A stretch of DNA of 64,000 nucleotides from Streptomyces pseudovenezuelae (lineage in GTDB: Bacteria > Actinomycetota > Actinomycetes > Streptomycetales > Streptomycetaceae), in NCBI RefSeq assembly GCF_001513955.1, contig NZ_KQ948147.1, forward strand, positions 708,757 to 772,756, given 5' to 3'. The notes below the pieces were generated by a model that made no database searches, had not been told where the DNA came from, and saw nothing but the letters and a program-made list of their open reading frames with translations. Below, piece by piece: positions 8,578-21,265 of the stretch. Positions within the stretch are counted from its first letter, which is position 1. Each line of letters opens with the position of its first letter. The position numbers and the translations under genes were made by a program.

Positions 8578-8705
8578 GCCCTCCACGGTGGGCTCGGCGC
8601 CGGCCGGTGACCAGGCCGTGTCCCCCCGAGGAGAGCGGATCGTAGGAGTACCGCGGCCACCTTGCGGGCTCCCGTGGGGCCGCCACCCGCCCTAGGGTCG
8701 AGGGC

Positions 8706-11694
<2,989 letters not shown>

Positions 11695-11716
11695 GGCGCG
11701 TCCCTAGGATGAGCCC

Positions 11717-12259
11717 ATGTCACTCCCGCACGCGATCCTCACCGCACTGCTCGAAAGGCCGTCGGCGGGGCTGGACCTGACCCGCCGGTTCGACAGGTCG
11801 ATCGGCTACTTCTGGTCGGCCTCGCACCAGCAGATCTATCGCGAGCTGGGAAAACTGGAGGCCGAGGGCCATATCCGGGCCATTCCGGCGGCCCAGCCGA
11901 CCCGCGGGCAGAAGAAGAGCTACGAGGTCCTGCCCGCGGGCCGCGCCGAACTCGAACGCTGGACGGCCGCGGCGCAGGACCCCAAGCCGCACCGCGACAC
12001 CCTGCTGCTGCGGCTGCGCGCGGCGGCCGTCGTCGGCACCGAGGGCCTGGAGGCCGACCTGCGCCGCCATCTCAACCTGCACCGGCGGCAGTTGGCCGAG
12101 TACGAGGAGATCGAGGAGCGCGACTTCCCGCCCGGCAACGACAGCGCGCAGGCCAGGCTTCAGCACCTGGTCCTGCGCGCGGGCATCGAGCTGGAGACCT
12201 TCTGGACGCAGTGGCTCACCGAGGCACTGCGCGAGTTCGCCGAACTCCCTGACAGCTGA
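11717..12259 (+). CDS. PadR-family transcriptional regulator
   Basis: A 180-residue PadR-type repressor. The winged helix covers about residues 1-85 (HAILTALLERPSAGLDLTRRF at the start, IYRELGKLEAEGHIRAI for recognition and wing, and a typical GRAELERW end). A helical dimerisation domain makes up the rest. It lies 22 bp downstream of fadH on the same strand and most likely controls that operon through the palindrome at 9609-9622. The inducing ligand, possibly an acyl-CoA, is not evident from sequence. Confidence 0.88.
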   Translation: MSLPHAILTALLERPSAGLDLTRRFDRSIGYFWSASHQQIYRELGKLEAEGHIRAIPAAQPTRGQKKSYEVLPAGRAELERWTAAAQDPKPHRDTLLLRLRAAAVVGTEGLEADLRRHLNLHRRQLAEYEEIEERDFPPGNDSAQARLQHLVLRAGIELETFWTQWLTEALREFAELPDS

Positions 12260-12280
12260 GGGCTTTTCGCGGGCCTTCAG
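12256..12280. terminator. Short hairpin between convergent genes
   Basis: CTGAGGGC (12256-12263) pairs with GCCTTCAG (12273-12280) with one G-U pair. It overlaps the padR stop and the last codon of the convergent gene. An 8-bp stem is modest, so this is a weak call. Confidence 0.35.
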
Positions 12281-12828
12281 AGGCGGTACGGCCGCGAGCG
12301 GCGGCGCAGGAACCACCCCGCGGCCACCGCGCCGACCGCCACCAGGCCGCCGCCGACCGCCAGCGTCAGGGTGCCGTAGTCCTTGGTGGCGCCGCCGAGA
12401 CCGCCCATGACCCCGCGGGACGGCGAGGCCGTGGCCGTCGCCGAGATCGTGGGTGTGGCGGTCCCCGAGACGATGATCGACTGGGTGCCCGCCGTGCTGT
12501 TGTCGAAGGCGCACATCACGATGACGGTGTACGTGCCGGGGCTCACGTTCGACCAGGCCGCGGACTGGAGCGAGGTGGTCCCCGACAGGGCCGCCTGCCG
12601 GCCCTGGCTGAAGTTCGCCTGGCTGCTGGTGAGGAGTGAGGCGGTGCCCCAGCCGCCGGTGGTCGCGGTACGGGAGCAGGCGGTCGTCGTGACGGAGACC
12701 GTGGATCCGGAGGTGCTCACGGAGATGCCCGATGCCGCGGCGGCCGGCCCGGCGGTCAGGGCGAGCGGCAGCGCGGCGACGGCCGCGACGGTCAGGCCGG
12801 AGCGGAGAAGTAGCTGTTCAGTGCGCAT
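12277..12828 (-). CDS. Secreted, C-terminally membrane-anchored protein
   Basis: A 183-residue protein with a Sec signal peptide (basic start, then LTVAAVAALPLALTAGPAAAA, cut near residue 32). A Ser/Thr-rich beta domain of about 100 residues follows, with two cysteines that could form a disulfide (TTTACSRT and VIVMCAF). Then come a Ser/Thr/Ala/Pro linker and a C-terminal hydrophobic helix with an RRRSR stop-transfer tail. There is no LPXTG-type motif, so it is probably anchored by the helix and not by sortase. The ATG at 12828 follows GGAGGGCAGTCC. Function unknown; surface proteins of this design are common in Streptomyces. Confidence 0.75.
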   Translation of the reverse strand: MRTEQLLLRSGLTVAAVAALPLALTAGPAAAASGISVSTSGSTVSVTTTACSRTATTGGWGTASLLTSSQANFSQGRQAALSGTTSLQSAAWSNVSPGTYTVIVMCAFDNSTAGTQSIIVSGTATPTISATATASPSRGVMGGLGGATKDYGTLTLAVGGGLVAVGAVAAGWFLRRRSRPYRL

Positions 12829-12994
12829 GGACTGCCCTCCGGCGGCACGGTTGGCGGTACATCCGTGGCGCCGCCTAGGTGGGGGAAGCCCGTGCTGCCT
12901 CAAGGACAGCCAATGGGTGCGGGGCCCGGGCCGCACGCGGAGCGCCGCCGGACAGGTGACGGGCCGCTCCGCCCGGCGTGGACGTGAGTGGCCG

Positions 12995-13975
12995 TCATGG
13001 GGCGGCGGGGGCGCCCGTCGTCACCGACCGCTCCGCCGACAGCCCGCCCCAGGTGCCGTCGGGCAGCCGCGCCCGGATCCGCACCCGGTGCCTCTCCCCG
13101 GCCTCGCGTCCCAGATAGAAGCCGTACGTCGCCCTCCCGCGCGGAGGTGCCCCGCCGAACACGAGCGAGGTGGCGGACCTGCCGTCGAGGTGGACCTGGT
13201 ACTCCGTGACGACACCGTCCGTCCTGGGCGGCGTCCAGGACAGGTCGAGGTAGTACGCGCCGTCGGCCTGCCGCCGGGTGCTCGCACGGAAGTCCGTCGG
13301 TGCCGTGTCCCGGCCGTCGTCGGTGCCCGGCGTGGTGAGGCGGACGGTGTCCCCGGCGGGCGAGAGGTTGTCGGCGGCGTCCCGGGCCCGGACGGTGAAG
13401 GAGTAGCGGGTGCCCGGACGCAGCCCGGTGACCACGGCCACCGTCTGGTCGCCGCCCACACTGTGGATCTTCGTGCCGCCCTGATAGATGGTGTACGACA
13501 CCACATCCCGGTCGTCCGCCGAGGCGGCCCAGCTCAGCTGGACGGCCCGGCTGCCCGCCGTCCGGCCCCGCAGCTCACCCGGACGGGTCGGGGCGGAGCG
13601 GTCCGCCGCCGCGGCCGCCGGAGTCGTGGCCCGCACCTCCCGGCTCGGCGGCCCGAGGCGCCCCTCGGTGTCGCGGGCCCGCACGGTGAGGACATACGGG
13701 GTGCCGGGCCTGAGCCTGGTGACATCCACCATGTGCTGTGAACCAGGCACATCCCGGACCTTCGTGGTGCCGCGATATACCTCGTAGCGCTCGATTCCCG
13801 TGCCGACGGCGTTCCACATCAGGTGCACGCTGGTCGCGCTGCCCGCGGCGGCGGTGACGCCCACGGGGGCGGCGGGCAGCCGGCCGCTCTCGCCGTCGTC
13901 CGGTCCGCCCCATCCGCAGGAGCCGACCAGGACGAGCGCGGCGCACAGGCACAGGGATACGGGAACGCCTCGCAC
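12995..13975 (-). CDS. Fibronectin type III lipoprotein
   Basis: A 326-residue exported lipoprotein. The start is a GTG at 13975 behind GGGAGG. The signal peptide ends in a lipobox (VGSC) at about residue 20, so the mature protein should be lipid-anchored on the outer face of the membrane. Three fibronectin type III domains follow: about 38-125, 130-220 and 225-320, each with the W of strand B (HLMWNAV, QLSWAAS, DLSWTPP) and the LRPGTxYxxTVRARD strand in the first two. Fn3 modules in actinomycetes usually space carbohydrate-binding or hydrolase domains; here no catalytic domain is attached. It may work with the secreted glycosidase gene at 14322. Confidence 0.85.
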   Translation of the reverse strand: MRGVPVSLCLCAALVLVGSCGWGGPDDGESGRLPAAPVGVTAAAGSATSVHLMWNAVGTGIERYEVYRGTTKVRDVPGSQHMVDVTRLRPGTPYVLTVRARDTEGRLGPPSREVRATTPAAAAADRSAPTRPGELRGRTAGSRAVQLSWAASADDRDVVSYTIYQGGTKIHSVGGDQTVAVVTGLRPGTRYSFTVRARDAADNLSPAGDTVRLTTPGTDDGRDTAPTDFRASTRRQADGAYYLDLSWTPPRTDGVVTEYQVHLDGRSATSLVFGGAPPRGRATYGFYLGREAGERHRVRIRARLPDGTWGGLSAERSVTTGAPAAP

Positions 13976-14321
13976 GTCTCTGCCTCCCGGGAGAACGCCA
14001 CGGCAATGGTCCGGACCAATATGGCGCCGGTCGGTTGCCCGCGGCAAGAGGGCGGCCGTGCGGGCGGGTCCGGGGAGGGTTACGTATGCTGAAGACCTTC
14101 TCGGCCGAACTCTCCACCAGGGAACCGGAGTTCGTGCCGGTGGCGCGGGCCGCTGTCGTCGCTGTCCCCGCGCCGTCGGGTGGCCGGGAGGCCGGAGTTC
14201 GTCGAGGACTCCGGTCCCCGGCCCCTGCCCCGTCCGGCCCCTCTGCGGTGGCCGCCCGGCTGAAGCGGCATCAGATTGGGCTGAGTGCCCGTCAATGCCC
14301 CCGAGGAGAGGGTCCCTTATC
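13976..14321 (+). other. 346-bp intergenic region between divergent exported-protein genes
   Basis: The region carries the promoters of the Fn3 lipoprotein (minus) and the GH75-like gene (plus). An ATG at 14086 behind GGGAGGG opens an 85-codon frame (MLKTFSAELSTREPEFVPVA at its start). It looks like coding sequence for the first 30 codons, then loses codon bias, and another frame (PEFVEDSGPRPLPRP) looks better for a stretch. It could be a small frameshifted gene or chance. Nothing else is seen. Confidence 0.25.
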
Positions 14322-15020
14322 GTGCGTGTCCAGTCGCTGACGCTGGCCGCGGCAAGTGCCGCTCTGCTCGCCCCGACCACGCCCCCCGTCATGGAGCACG
14401 CCACCGCCCGGACGGAGCCGGTGGTGCGGGCGGAGGGGAAGGTCGCGGCCGCCGACCTCCTGGCCAGGGTGCGCAGCTGCGACCCCGTCTCACGCGGCAG
14501 GTACCGCAGTGACGACGGCACGGCCGCGAACATCCCCGTCTGCGGCACCCCGGAGGCCGTCTTCTGGAAGGCCGACATGGACATCGACTGCGACGGCCGG
14601 CCCGGCCCCCGCTGCAACCGGCGCACCGATCCGCTGTTCTCCGACGCCACCGCCTTCGAGCAGTCCGACGGCCGCTACCTGAGCGCCGAACGCCTGCCGT
14701 ACATCGTGGTGCCGGCCCCGAGCCGGATCTGGGACCACCGCGAGCACGGGGTGCGCGGCGGCTCGGTCGCGGCCGTCGTCTACGGGGACCGGGTGCTGTA
14801 CGCCGTGGTCGGGGACGTGGGCCCGGGCCACATCATCGGCGAGGCGTCCTACGCCACCGCGAAGGCCCTCGGGATCCGTCCCGATCCGCGCGGGGGCGGC
14901 ACGCCCTCCGGCGTCACCTACATCGTGTTCAGGAACACGAAGGTGAAGCCGATCGAGGACCATGCCGCCGCCGTCGCGACGGGGGAGCGGCTGGCGGAAC
15001 TGTTCGTCCAGCGGAAATGA
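14322..15020 (+). CDS. Secreted GH75-like chitosanase (putative)
   Basis: A 232-residue exported protein. A short Sec signal peptide (LTLAAASAALLAPTT) precedes a domain with the features of glycoside hydrolase family 75 endo-chitosanases: MDIDCDGRPG around the catalytic Asp, DPLFSDATAFEQSDG, LPYIVVP, and VVGDVGPGHIIGEASYA carrying a second conserved acid. Family 75 cleaves chitosan. Cysteines at CDGRPGPRC probably pair. The GTG at 14322 was taken as start with AGGAGAG upstream; an ATG at 14295 is in frame but has no ribosome-binding site. The assignment to family 75 is from motif memory. Confidence 0.7.
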   Translation: MRVQSLTLAAASAALLAPTTPPVMEHATARTEPVVRAEGKVAAADLLARVRSCDPVSRGRYRSDDGTAANIPVCGTPEAVFWKADMDIDCDGRPGPRCNRRTDPLFSDATAFEQSDGRYLSAERLPYIVVPAPSRIWDHREHGVRGGSVAAVVYGDRVLYAVVGDVGPGHIIGEASYATAKALGIRPDPRGGGTPSGVTYIVFRNTKVKPIEDHAAAVATGERLAELFVQRK

Positions 15021-15069
15021 ACCCGCCGGGATCCGCCGCACCGCCGTCCGGCCGCCGTGGTGGAAGCCG

Positions 15070-15480
15070 TCACACCTTCCGGTAGGTGTACGCCTCCGCG
15101 GCCGCCGCCTCCACCGCCGCGAGGTCCGCTCCGGCCGCCGCCGTGACGACCGCGGCGACCGCTCCCTCGACGAAGGGCGCGTCCACCAGCCGGGTGCCCG
15201 CGGGGAGTTCGTCCCCTTCCGCCAGCAGCGCCTTGACGGTGAGCACCGCACTGCCGAGGTCGGTCAGGACGGCGACCCCGGCGCCCCGGTCCACGGCGGC
15301 GGCCGCACCGGCGATCAGCTCCGCACTCGTACCGAGTCCGCCGCCCTCGGTGCCACCGGCCGCCGCGACGGGTACCTCCGTGCCACCGCCCGCGAGCCCC
15401 TTCGCCAGTTCCGCCACGGACGCGGCGACCTCCGCGCTGTGCGACACCAGCACGATCCCGACCAGCTTCCCGTCACTCAC
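15070..15480 (-). CDS. dhaM: Dihydroxyacetone kinase phosphotransfer subunit DhaM
   Basis: A 136-residue EIIA-Man-like protein with the phosphorylatable His in VLVSHSAEVA (about residue 15) and LTDLGSAVLTVK, typical of DhaM. It receives phosphate from HPr/enzyme I (ultimately PEP) and passes it to ADP bound to DhaL. It is a single-domain form without fused HPr or EI. It overlaps dhaL by 8 bases, so the genes are translationally coupled. Last gene of dhaKLM. Confidence 0.92.
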   Translation of the reverse strand: MSDGKLVGIVLVSHSAEVAASVAELAKGLAGGGTEVPVAAAGGTEGGGLGTSAELIAGAAAAVDRGAGVAVLTDLGSAVLTVKALLAEGDELPAGTRLVDAPFVEGAVAAVVTAAAGADLAAVEAAAAEAYTYRKV

Positions 15481-16072
15481 CCGCGGCCTCCGCGAGTGCG
15501 GCGATCAGCAGGGCGGCCGAGGTCGCGCCCGGGTCCTGGTGCCCGATGCTGCGCTCGCCGAGATAGCTCGCCCTGCCCTTGCGGGCCTGCAACGGCGTGG
15601 TGGCCAGGGCCCCTTGCTCGGCGGCCGTCCGCGCGGCGGCGAAACCGTTGCCCAGCGCGTCGACGGCCGGCACCAGCGTGTCGATCATGGTCTTGTCGCC
15701 CGGGGCGGCCCCGCCGAGCGTCATGACCGCCTCCACACCCGCCCGCAACGCCTCGGCGAGCTGTTCGGCCGTGACCTCACCGGCGTCCCCGAGCGCCTTG
15801 CCGGTCCGTCGCAGCAGGGTCCCGTACAGGGGGCCCGAAGCGCCGCCCACCGTCGAGATGAGCGTGCGGCCGGCGAGGACGACGATCGCGCCCGGCGTGT
15901 CAGGGGCCTCTTTCTCCAGGGCCGTGGCCACCGCGGTGAAACCGCGTTGAAGGTTGCTGCCGTGGTCGGCGTCCCCGATGGGGGAGTCGAGGGCGGTGAG
16001 TCGTTCCGCCTCGCGGTCGACGGAGGCGGCCGTCGCCGTCATCCAGCGGCGGAAGAAGTCGGCGTCGAGCAC
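15473..16072 (-). CDS. dhaL: Dihydroxyacetone kinase ADP-binding subunit DhaL
   Basis: A 199-residue helical-barrel subunit. It carries the Mg/ADP-binding aspartates in IGDADHGSNLQRG (about residues 32-44), plus GGASGPLYGTLL and TMIDTLVPA. DhaL holds ADP permanently and shuttles phosphate from DhaM to dihydroxyacetone on DhaK. The N-terminus (MLDADFFRRWM) begins at an ATG at 16072, 37 bp after dhaK. Confidence 0.93.
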   Translation of the reverse strand: MLDADFFRRWMTATAASVDREAERLTALDSPIGDADHGSNLQRGFTAVATALEKEAPDTPGAIVVLAGRTLISTVGGASGPLYGTLLRRTGKALGDAGEVTAEQLAEALRAGVEAVMTLGGAAPGDKTMIDTLVPAVDALGNGFAAARTAAEQGALATTPLQARKGRASYLGERSIGHQDPGATSAALLIAALAEAAGE

Positions 16073-16109
16073 TGGATCTCCTTGCGTGGTCGGTACGTTG
16101 ATCGCTTGC

Positions 16110-17102
16110 TCACACTCCCCAGCGCAGCCCCGGAGTCCGCACCGGAGCGTCCCACAGGCGCAGCAGCTCCTCGTCCACCTGGCACAGGGTGACCGAGGCG
16201 CCGGCCATGTCGAGCGAGGTGACGTAGTTGCCGACCAGGGTGCGGGCGACGGCGACCCCGCGGTCGGCGAGCACCCGCTGCACCTCGGCGTTGAAGCCGT
16301 ACAGCTCCAGGAGCGGGGTGGCTCCCATGCCGTTGACCAGGACGAGCACGGGGTTGCGCGGGCTCATGTCGTCCAGGATCGCGTGCACCGAGAAGTCGGC
16401 GATCTCCCGGGAGGTCATCATCGAGCGGCGCTCCCGGCCGGGCTCGCCGTGGATGCCGACCCCCAGTTCCAGCTCGCCGGCCGGCAGGTCGAAGGTCGGG
16501 CTGCCCTTGGCGGGCGTGGTGCACGCGCTCAGCGCGACGCCGAAGCTCCGGGAGTTCTCGTTGACCTGACGGGCGACCGCCTCCACCCGCTCCAGCGGCT
16601 GCCCCTCCTCCGCCGCGGCGCCCGCGATCTTCTCCACGAACAGGGTGGCGCCGGTACCGCGCCGGCCGGCCGTGTAGAGGCTGTCGGTCACCGCCACGTC
16701 ATCGTTGACCAGAACCTTCGCGACCTGGATGCCCTCGTCCTCCGCGAGCTCGGTCGCCATGTCGAAGTTGAGCACGTCGCCCGTGTAGTTCTTCACGATG
16801 AACAGCACACCCGCCCCGCTGTCCACAGCGGCCGCCGCGCGCACCATCTGGTCGGGCACCGGGGAGGTGAAGACCTCGCCGGGGCAGGCCGCGGAGAGCA
16901 TGCCCGGTCCGACGAATCCGCCGTGCAGCGGCTCGTGCCCGGAGCCGCCGCCGGAGATCAGGGCCACCTTTCCGGCCACGGGGGCGTCCCGCCGTACGAT
17001 CACCCGGTTCTCGACATCCACGGTCAACTCCGGATGCGCGGCCGCCATGCCGCGCAGGGCGTCGGCGACCACGGTTTCCGGGACGTTGATGAGCATCCTC
17101 AT
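16110..17102 (-). CDS. dhaK: Dihydroxyacetone kinase substrate-binding subunit DhaK
   Basis: A 330-residue subunit that binds dihydroxyacetone covalently as a hemiaminal through a histidine in GVGIHGEPGR (about residue 218). The sugar-binding loop ISGGGSGHEPLHGGFVG is near residue 50. With DhaL and DhaM it converts dihydroxyacetone to dihydroxyacetone phosphate using PEP, feeding glycolysis. First gene of dhaKLM. The palindrome at 17138-17154 lies 36 bp upstream and is a probable operator. Neither a glycerol dehydrogenase nor a DhaR/DhaS regulator is nearby. Confidence 0.94.
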   Translation of the reverse strand: MRMLINVPETVVADALRGMAAAHPELTVDVENRVIVRRDAPVAGKVALISGGGSGHEPLHGGFVGPGMLSAACPGEVFTSPVPDQMVRAAAAVDSGAGVLFIVKNYTGDVLNFDMATELAEDEGIQVAKVLVNDDVAVTDSLYTAGRRGTGATLFVEKIAGAAAEEGQPLERVEAVARQVNENSRSFGVALSACTTPAKGSPTFDLPAGELELGVGIHGEPGRERRSMMTSREIADFSVHAILDDMSPRNPVLVLVNGMGATPLLELYGFNAEVQRVLADRGVAVARTLVGNYVTSLDMAGASVTLCQVDEELLRLWDAPVRTPGLRWGV

Positions 17103-17137
17103 GGGTATCTCCTGGTGGGATGGGCGGATGGGCTGTT

Positions 17138-17154
17138 ACCTGTGTTTATCAGGT
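17138..17154 (-). promoter_or_regulatory. Candidate operator of dhaKLM
   Basis: ACCTG-N7-CAGGT is a 17-bp inverted repeat 36 bp upstream of the dhaK start, in an AT-richer patch (TGTTTAT) that could include the -10 region. This is the only obvious symmetric site in front of the operon. The regulator is unknown. Confidence 0.4.
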
Positions 17155-17424
17155 CACCGTGGGCGGGGTCGGTAGGGGATCTCGGCGGCCCGCGGACCTG
17201 GGGACGGGGTTTCCGGCGGTGCCGACGCCGGTCGGCTGATGGCTTTCGTGGCGGCCCGTCAGAGCTCCATCGGTGGTCGGCGGCGAACGGCGGTGACGCT
17301 GCTACCGGCAGTATCGACCTTGTGGCAGCGAAGGTCACGTGCGCGGATGCGCTCAGGTGCGCCCGGGGGCTCGGCTCGGGTGACCGCTGCGGCGATCGGC
17401 GTCATTCGATGCGCGGGGAGCGTG

Positions 17425-17462
17425 GTGGCACGGCACGCGGCGGGCTTCGCGCCCCGTGCCAC
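17425..17462 (-). terminator. Hairpin terminator after the VOC gene
   Basis: GTGGCACGG (17425-17433) pairs with CCGTGCCAC (17454-17462), with more GC pairing possible inside the loop. It lies 27 bp beyond the stop of the minus-strand VOC gene. The remaining DNA between this hairpin and the dha operator (about 17155-17424) shows no gene. Confidence 0.5.
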
Positions 17463-17488
17463 GAGCCGGGCCGAGCCGAGTGCCGGGC

Positions 17489-17839
17489 TCACAGACCGTG
17501 GGCGGTGGGGTGCAGCGGTTCGTACAGGGGAAGCTCCGCGCCGCTGGGCAGCCGGATCGCCGTCAGCCTGCCCCAGCGCTGTTCGCTGACCTGGCGGGTG
17601 ATCTCGACGCCCTGGGAGCGGAACTCCCGGAGCTGGGCATCGAGGTCGTCGCACATCAGGTAGAACTCGTGCCGGGGCGGTTCGTCGCTCGGGTGCACGG
17701 CGACTTCGGCCGGGGGCAGCTTGAGGACGAGCCAGCCGCCTCCCGCGTCGACGCCGGGAAACCCGAGGACGTCACGGATGAAGACACGGTCGGCCTCGGC
17801 GTCCTGGCTGTAGAGGATGACATGTGCACCGCTGATCAT
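17489..17839 (-). CDS. VOC-superfamily (glyoxalase/bleomycin-resistance-like) protein
   Basis: A 116-residue single-repeat vicinal-oxygen-chelate protein. It contains HVILYSQDAEADRVFIRDVLGF at the start, HPSDEPPRHEFYLMCDDLDA in the middle, and IRLPSGAELPLYEPLHP at the end; the last part has the usual metal-ligand Glu. VOC proteins dimerise to form metal-dependent lyases, dioxygenases or drug-binding proteins; nothing points to one of these. The gene stands alone between the dha operon and the acetate genes. Confidence 0.85.
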   Translation of the reverse strand: MISGAHVILYSQDAEADRVFIRDVLGFPGVDAGGGWLVLKLPPAEVAVHPSDEPPRHEFYLMCDDLDAQLREFRSQGVEITRQVSEQRWGRLTAIRLPSGAELPLYEPLHPTAHGL

Positions 17840-17977
17840 GGCTGGCTCCTGCCGTCGGCGTGCTGACCGGTTCCTCCAGGGTCTCGCAGCACGGGCCCCC
17901 AGGACGACTCTTGACCTGCTCCTTCACGTCGTGTCTCGCGCCGCGCGGTCACCTGTCGTCGACGCGGCGCCCGGTGC

Positions 17978-18025
17978 GTAGGTGGTGCCTACAATGGATC
18001 TGAAAGTCTTGTGACCTGGATCACA
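17978..18025 (+). promoter_or_regulatory. Promoter of the acetate operon with a perfect CRP-type site
   Basis: GTAGG-N5-CCTAC (17978-17992) overlaps a -10-like TACAAT (17990-17995). Just downstream, TGTGACCTGGATCACA (18010-18025) is an exact TGTGA-N6-TCACA palindrome, the consensus of CRP-family cAMP receptors, ending 4 bp before the ribosome-binding site. If the TACAAT box is used, CRP would sit at about +8 to +24 and block transcription; activation would need a more distal start. Confidence 0.6.
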
Positions 18026-18040
18026 GGAGGAGCGGCAAAA

Positions 18041-18684
18041 ATGAGCACCCCGACCACAGAAACCGGAAACATTGCGGACCCCGGCCCGCTCGGCCTCGCC
18101 GCCTTCGCCGCGACGACCTTCGTTCTCAGCACCTTCAACGCCGACCTGATCACCGACAAGAGCCTCGTCGCCGTTGTCCTTCCGCTCGCCCTCTTCTACG
18201 GCGGGCTGGCCCAACTCCTCGCCGGAATGTGGGAGTTCCGCAAGGGCAACACCTTCGGGGCGACCGCGTTCTGCTCCTTCGGCGCCTTCTGGCTGTCGTA
18301 CGCCGCCTACGCGAAGTTCGTCGCGGGCGACCTGCCGGCGTCCACCGCGCACCAGGCCAGTGGGCTGTTCCTACTGGTGTGGGCGGTCTTCACGGTCTAC
18401 ATGACAGTCGCCGCGACCCGCACCACCGGGGCGATCCTCGCGGTGTTCGTCACCCTGTCCGCGACGTTCATCGTCCTGTGCGTCGCCGACTTCGCGCAGT
18501 CCCCCGACACCGTCAAGGCCGGCGGCTGGCTGGGGCTGGTCACGGCCGTGTGCGCCTGGTACGCCTCCTTCGCCGGCGTCACCAACTCCACCTACCACCG
18601 CTCGGTCGTGCCGGTCTTCCCGAAGATCGGCGAGCACCTGGGGTCCCGCCGTACCCACCACCGCGGTCCCTTCGGAGCCCACGC

Positions 18685-18688
<4 letters not shown>
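18041..18688 (+). CDS. satP: Acetate uptake transporter (GPR1/FUN34/SatP family)
   Basis: A 215-residue membrane protein with six hydrophobic segments and the AceTr family N-terminus DPGPLGLAAFAATTFVLS. Further conserved parts are LALFYGGLAQLLAGMWEFRKGNTFG and ASTAHQASGLFLLVWAVFT. The family forms hexameric acetate/succinate channels coupled to protons. The ATG at 18041 follows CAGGAGGAGCGG. Its stop overlaps the start of the acetyl-CoA synthetase gene (ATGA), which couples uptake to activation. A tail of basic residues and His follows the last helix. Confidence 0.9.
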
Positions 18689-20676
<1,988 letters not shown>

Positions 20677-20700
20677 CCGGGCGGTCCCCGGCCGGGCGGT

Positions 20701-20790
20701 CATGCCGTGAGCAGTTTCCGGCCCAGCCGGTCGGCGGAGTCGTGGACACCGGGCAGGGCGAAGAAGTGGCCGCCGCCGTAGGGAGATGTA
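20701..20790 (-). pseudogene. 3' fossil of an alpha/beta-hydrolase or thioesterase-like gene
   Basis: On the minus strand, about 30 codons read TSPYGGGHFFALPGVHDSAD and then RLGRKLLTA before a TGA at 20701-20703. GGHFF followed by a short helix is how type II thioesterases and related hydrolases end (His of the triad in GGHFF). Upstream, the frame runs into the antisense of the duplicated acs tail, so only the last exon-sized piece survives. The family call is tentative. Confidence 0.4.
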
Positions 20791-20884
20791 GTCGACGACG
20801 GACTCGTTGGTGACGGACGAGCCGGGGTCGGCTGCCCGCGGGTGGCTCGGCCGGAGGCGAGGAGGTGTAGCCGGGCGGTCCCCG

Positions 20885-21265
20885 TCGGGCGTGCCGGACT
20901 GACCCGGCGGGCGCACGCCGGGGGGCCGCGCCCAGCCCTGAGCACCCGCCCCTCGGCCCCGGGCACGTCGGCGTCGTCGCCGGCCGCCCGTCCACACCTG
21001 CGGCAACCGTGCCCAGGCGCCGGGCGCACCAGTGTGGGCGCCCCTCCCTCTCGGCCTGCCGTGGTCGCTGGTCGGCGAAAGCGCGCCTTGCCTGCGCCGG
21101 CCGCCATGAGGGCAGGGAGGCCGGCATCCGGTCGTGGAGCTGTCCGCGCAATGGGGCAGCAAAGATCGCCATCGGCGGGGCCGGGCGGCGAAGTCGAGGA
21201 CGCACGCCGCCGGTGGCCAGGTGACGACCGGCCGGTGCCCGGCCCCGCGGCGGACCGGGCCGGGG
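20885..21265. other. Gene-free DNA after the duplicated acs tail
   Basis: About 380 bp between the second acs-tail copy and the end of the minus-strand glycosidase-like gene. Frames are open on both strands because of GC content, but none shows a plausible start, codon bias or recognisable motif. Probably further degraded gene remains. Confidence 0.4.

Noticed and set aside
17155-17424. Possible gene between the dha operon and the VOC gene
   Set aside because: Frames on both strands are short, low-complexity and start-less; nothing recognised.
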